Part shown: positions 5,567-6,206 of the stretch, piece by piece | Numbering within the stretch: position 1 is the first letter of the stretch | Layout: every line of letters starts with the position of its first letter | Assembly: GCA_030626365.1 (NCBI GenBank) | Contig: DAOUPC010000177.1 | Span: 1 to 6,206 of the forward strand | Direction of reading: 5' to 3' | From: Paracoccaceae bacterium | Lineage (GTDB): Bacteria; Pseudomonadota; Alphaproteobacteria; Rhodobacterales; Rhodobacteraceae | DNA length: 6,206 bases | Translations under genes and position numbers: made by a program | Notes under the pieces: model-generated | Told to the model about the DNA's origin: nothing | What the model saw: the letters and a program-made list of their open reading frames with translations, nothing else | Databases searched by the model: none

Positions 5567-5597
5567 AAAAAAGGCCGCGCAAACCGCGCGGCCTTTT
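5567..5597 (-). terminator. Intrinsic terminator of rpsD
   Basis: AAAAGGCCGCGC (5569-5580) and GCGCGGCCTTTT (5586-5597) form a perfect 12-bp stem with a 5-nt loop. Reading on the minus strand, the stem is followed by a run of six T (5572-5567). It lies 26 bp past the rpsD stop codon and is a textbook Rho-independent terminator. The plus strand also has TTTT at the stem end, so some bidirectional activity is possible. Confidence 0.9.
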
Positions 5598-5622
5598 GAA
5601 ATTTGACTGGAACTGAAAAGGG

Positions 5623-6206
5623 TCAGTTCTTGGCGTAGAATTCCACAACCAGGTTTGGTTCCATCATCGCCGGGTACGGCACATCGCCCAGGGTCGGGGT
5701 GCGCACAAACGTGGCTGTCAGCTTAGAGTGGTCAACGTCCATATAGTCCGGCACATCGCGCTCGGGCAGCTGGGTGGCTTCCAGAATGGCGGCCATCTGC
5801 TTGGAACGGTCACGCACTTCGATCACGTCGCCCTCTTTTACACGGTAGGACGGGATGTTGACCTTCTTGCCGTTCACACGGACGTGGCCGTGGTTAACGA
5901 ACTGACGGGCGGCAAAGACGGTCGCCACGAACTTGGCACGGTACACAACCGCGTCCAGGCGGCGTTCCAGCAGACCAATCAGGTTTTCACCAGTGTCGCC
6001 TTTAACACGGCCGGCTTCGGCGTAGATGCGGCGGAATTGTTTTTCGGTCAGGTCGCCATAATAGCCCTTGAGCTTTTGCTTGGCGCGCAGCTGAATACCG
6101 AAATCAGAAAGTTTGCCTTTGCGGCCCTGACCGTGCTGGCCGGGGCCATATTCGCGGCGATTTACTGGCGACTTTGGACGGCCCCAGATGTTTTCGCCCA
6201 TGCGAC
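5623..6206 (-). CDS. rpsD: 30S ribosomal protein S4 (5' end outside the window)
   Basis: S4 is a primary 16S rRNA-binding protein that nucleates 30S assembly and shapes the mRNA entry channel. The visible part starts with RR-MGENIWGRPKSPVNRREYGPGQHGQ, close to the alphaproteobacterial consensus in which about 12 further residues precede it, giving about 206 aa in all. The Met at 6201 is therefore internal, and the frame stays open to the window edge. The RNA-binding S4 domain lies at about 82-145 of the visible part (RLDAVVYRAKF, then FAARQFVNHGHVRVNG), followed by EGDVIEV. The C-terminus VVEFYAKN is typical. Zinc-finger cysteines found in some S4 proteins are absent here, at least in the visible part. 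The gene stands alone and ends in a strong terminator, unlike genera where rpsD sits in the alpha operon with rpsK and rpoA. Confidence 0.97.
   Translation of the reverse strand, partial: RMGENIWGRPKSPVNRREYGPGQHGQGRKGKLSDFGIQLRAKQKLKGYYGDLTEKQFRRIYAEAGRVKGDTGENLIGLLERRLDAVVYRAKFVATVFAARQFVNHGHVRVNGKKVNIPSYRVKEGDVIEVRDRSKQMAAILEATQLPERDVPDYMDVDHSKLTATFVRTPTLGDVPYPAMMEPNLVVEFYAKN

Noticed and set aside
5480..5568. SAM or SAH riboswitch upstream of the MetE-like gene
   Set aside because: The leader is short (under 90 bp). Only a 4-bp GGCG/CGCC pairing was found and no conserved riboswitch core was recognised.

Overview
The window looks like a chromosomal segment of a marine-type alphaproteobacterium of the order Rhodobacterales (Roseobacter-like). 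This rests on the high-GC coding style, the near-family-consensus ribosomal protein S4, and the hisC-tyrC pair. No mobile element, CRISPR array, tRNA or rRNA is visible. Five genes lie on the minus strand and one, an Lrp/AsnC regulator, on the plus strand; one further minus-strand gene enters at the left edge, giving six minus-strand genes in the partial-inclusive count (secreted protein, tyrC, hisC, class V PLP enzyme, MetE-like protein, rpsD).

Left part (1-2216, read right to left): hisC (histidinol-phosphate/aromatic aminotransferase) overlaps tyrC (prephenate/arogenate dehydrogenase) by 4 bp. tyrC is followed at once by the N-terminus of a secreted protein that runs off the left edge. The tyrC/secreted-protein junction consists of 15-bp tandem repeats. 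They form the TyrC C-terminal tail and supply several in-frame start codons for the next gene.

Middle part (2217-4348): a class V PLP enzyme related to group II cysteine desulfurases (SufS/CsdA-like) is transcribed leftward, divergently from the Lrp/AsnC-family regulator. Their roughly 100-bp AT-rich intergenic region carries nested inverted repeats and is a good candidate operator. The regulator has no clear Shine-Dalgarno sequence and has a TATGAT box just upstream of its ATG, as a leaderless transcript would.

Right part (4349-6206): a single-domain MetE-like zinc methyltransferase converges on the regulator. The short gap between them holds a perfect TGTGA-N6-TCACA palindrome. Beyond the MetE-like gene a strong intrinsic terminator ends rpsD, whose first codons lie outside the right edge.

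Working together: tyrC and hisC supply dehydrogenation and transamination in tyrosine and histidine synthesis. The PLP enzyme, the Lrp regulator and the MetE-like protein could form a sulfur/amino-acid module, but only proximity supports that. Most of the window is ordinary core metabolism. The least explained parts are the desulfurase-like enzyme with its regulator, the stand-alone MetE-like protein, and the repeat-built gene junction.
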